A stretch of 21,154 bases of DNA, taken from contig NW_003109087.1 of NCBI RefSeq assembly GCF_000003605.2, positions 354,837 to 375,990 on the forward strand, read 5' to 3'. Positions 11,494 through 21,154 of the stretch are shown here, piece after piece. A program made the position numbers and the translations under genes. Source of the DNA: Saccoglossus kowalevskii (lineage: Eukaryota; Hemichordata; Enteropneusta; Harrimaniidae). Below the pieces are notes generated by a model. That model worked only from the letters and a program-made list of their open reading frames with translations. It had not been told where the DNA came from and did not search any database. How positions within the stretch are numbered: position 1 is the stretch's first letter; each line of letters begins with the position of its first letter.

Positions 11494-21154
<9,661 letters not shown>

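Overview
The window looks like nuclear DNA from an invertebrate animal. It is AT-rich, its genes are split by introns with GT...AG borders, and it carries microsatellites, a large minisatellite and short transposon relics. The palindrome TACATGTA occurs about 20 times. There are no bacterial-style operons. I cannot name the species; a marine bilaterian such as a mollusc, hemichordate or lancelet is a guess.

The one gene I identify firmly is RFC1, the large subunit of the replication factor C clamp loader, on the + strand from 11494 to beyond the right edge. Eight coding exons were assembled by eye from splice sites, reading phase and similarity to vertebrate RFC1: 11494-11496, 12099-12324, 12889-12999, 14480-14652, 15206-15313, 15641-15713, 15950-16278 and 20453-20632. 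They give 401 continuous codons: an N-terminal PCNA-binding-like motif (MDIRSFFG), a long basic, probably disordered region rich in S/T-P-x-K sites, and most of the BRCT domain. The rest of the BRCT domain, the AAA+ ATPase and the C-terminal domains lie outside the window.

Head to head with RFC1, on the - strand, is the start of a second gene (ATG at 11214, two exons seen, 61 codons, unrecognised product). Only 279 bp separate the two start codons. That interval holds a strong E2F-type site (TTTGGCGCGAA) and NRF1-like sites, and a YY1-like motif overlaps the minus-strand start codon. This suggests a shared, cell-cycle-linked bidirectional promoter.

RFC1 intron 7 (4.2 kb) is mostly a minisatellite of about 3.4 kb (16992-20370). 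It is built from 34-bp units and 24-bp versions of them, has higher-order duplications and one 81-bp foreign island, and repeats the forkhead core GTAAACA about 75 times. The same intron carries a 235-bp TTAA-flanked element that matches, in inverted orientation, a 214-bp element at 1817-2030. They look like two copies of one piggyBac-type MITE family.

The left 10 kb (1-9996) has no gene I can support. It is AT-rich intergenic sequence, or introns of the minus-strand gene, and holds a 51-bp tandem duplication, an inverted repeat with swapped arms, a CA microsatellite and a small interspersed repeat family.
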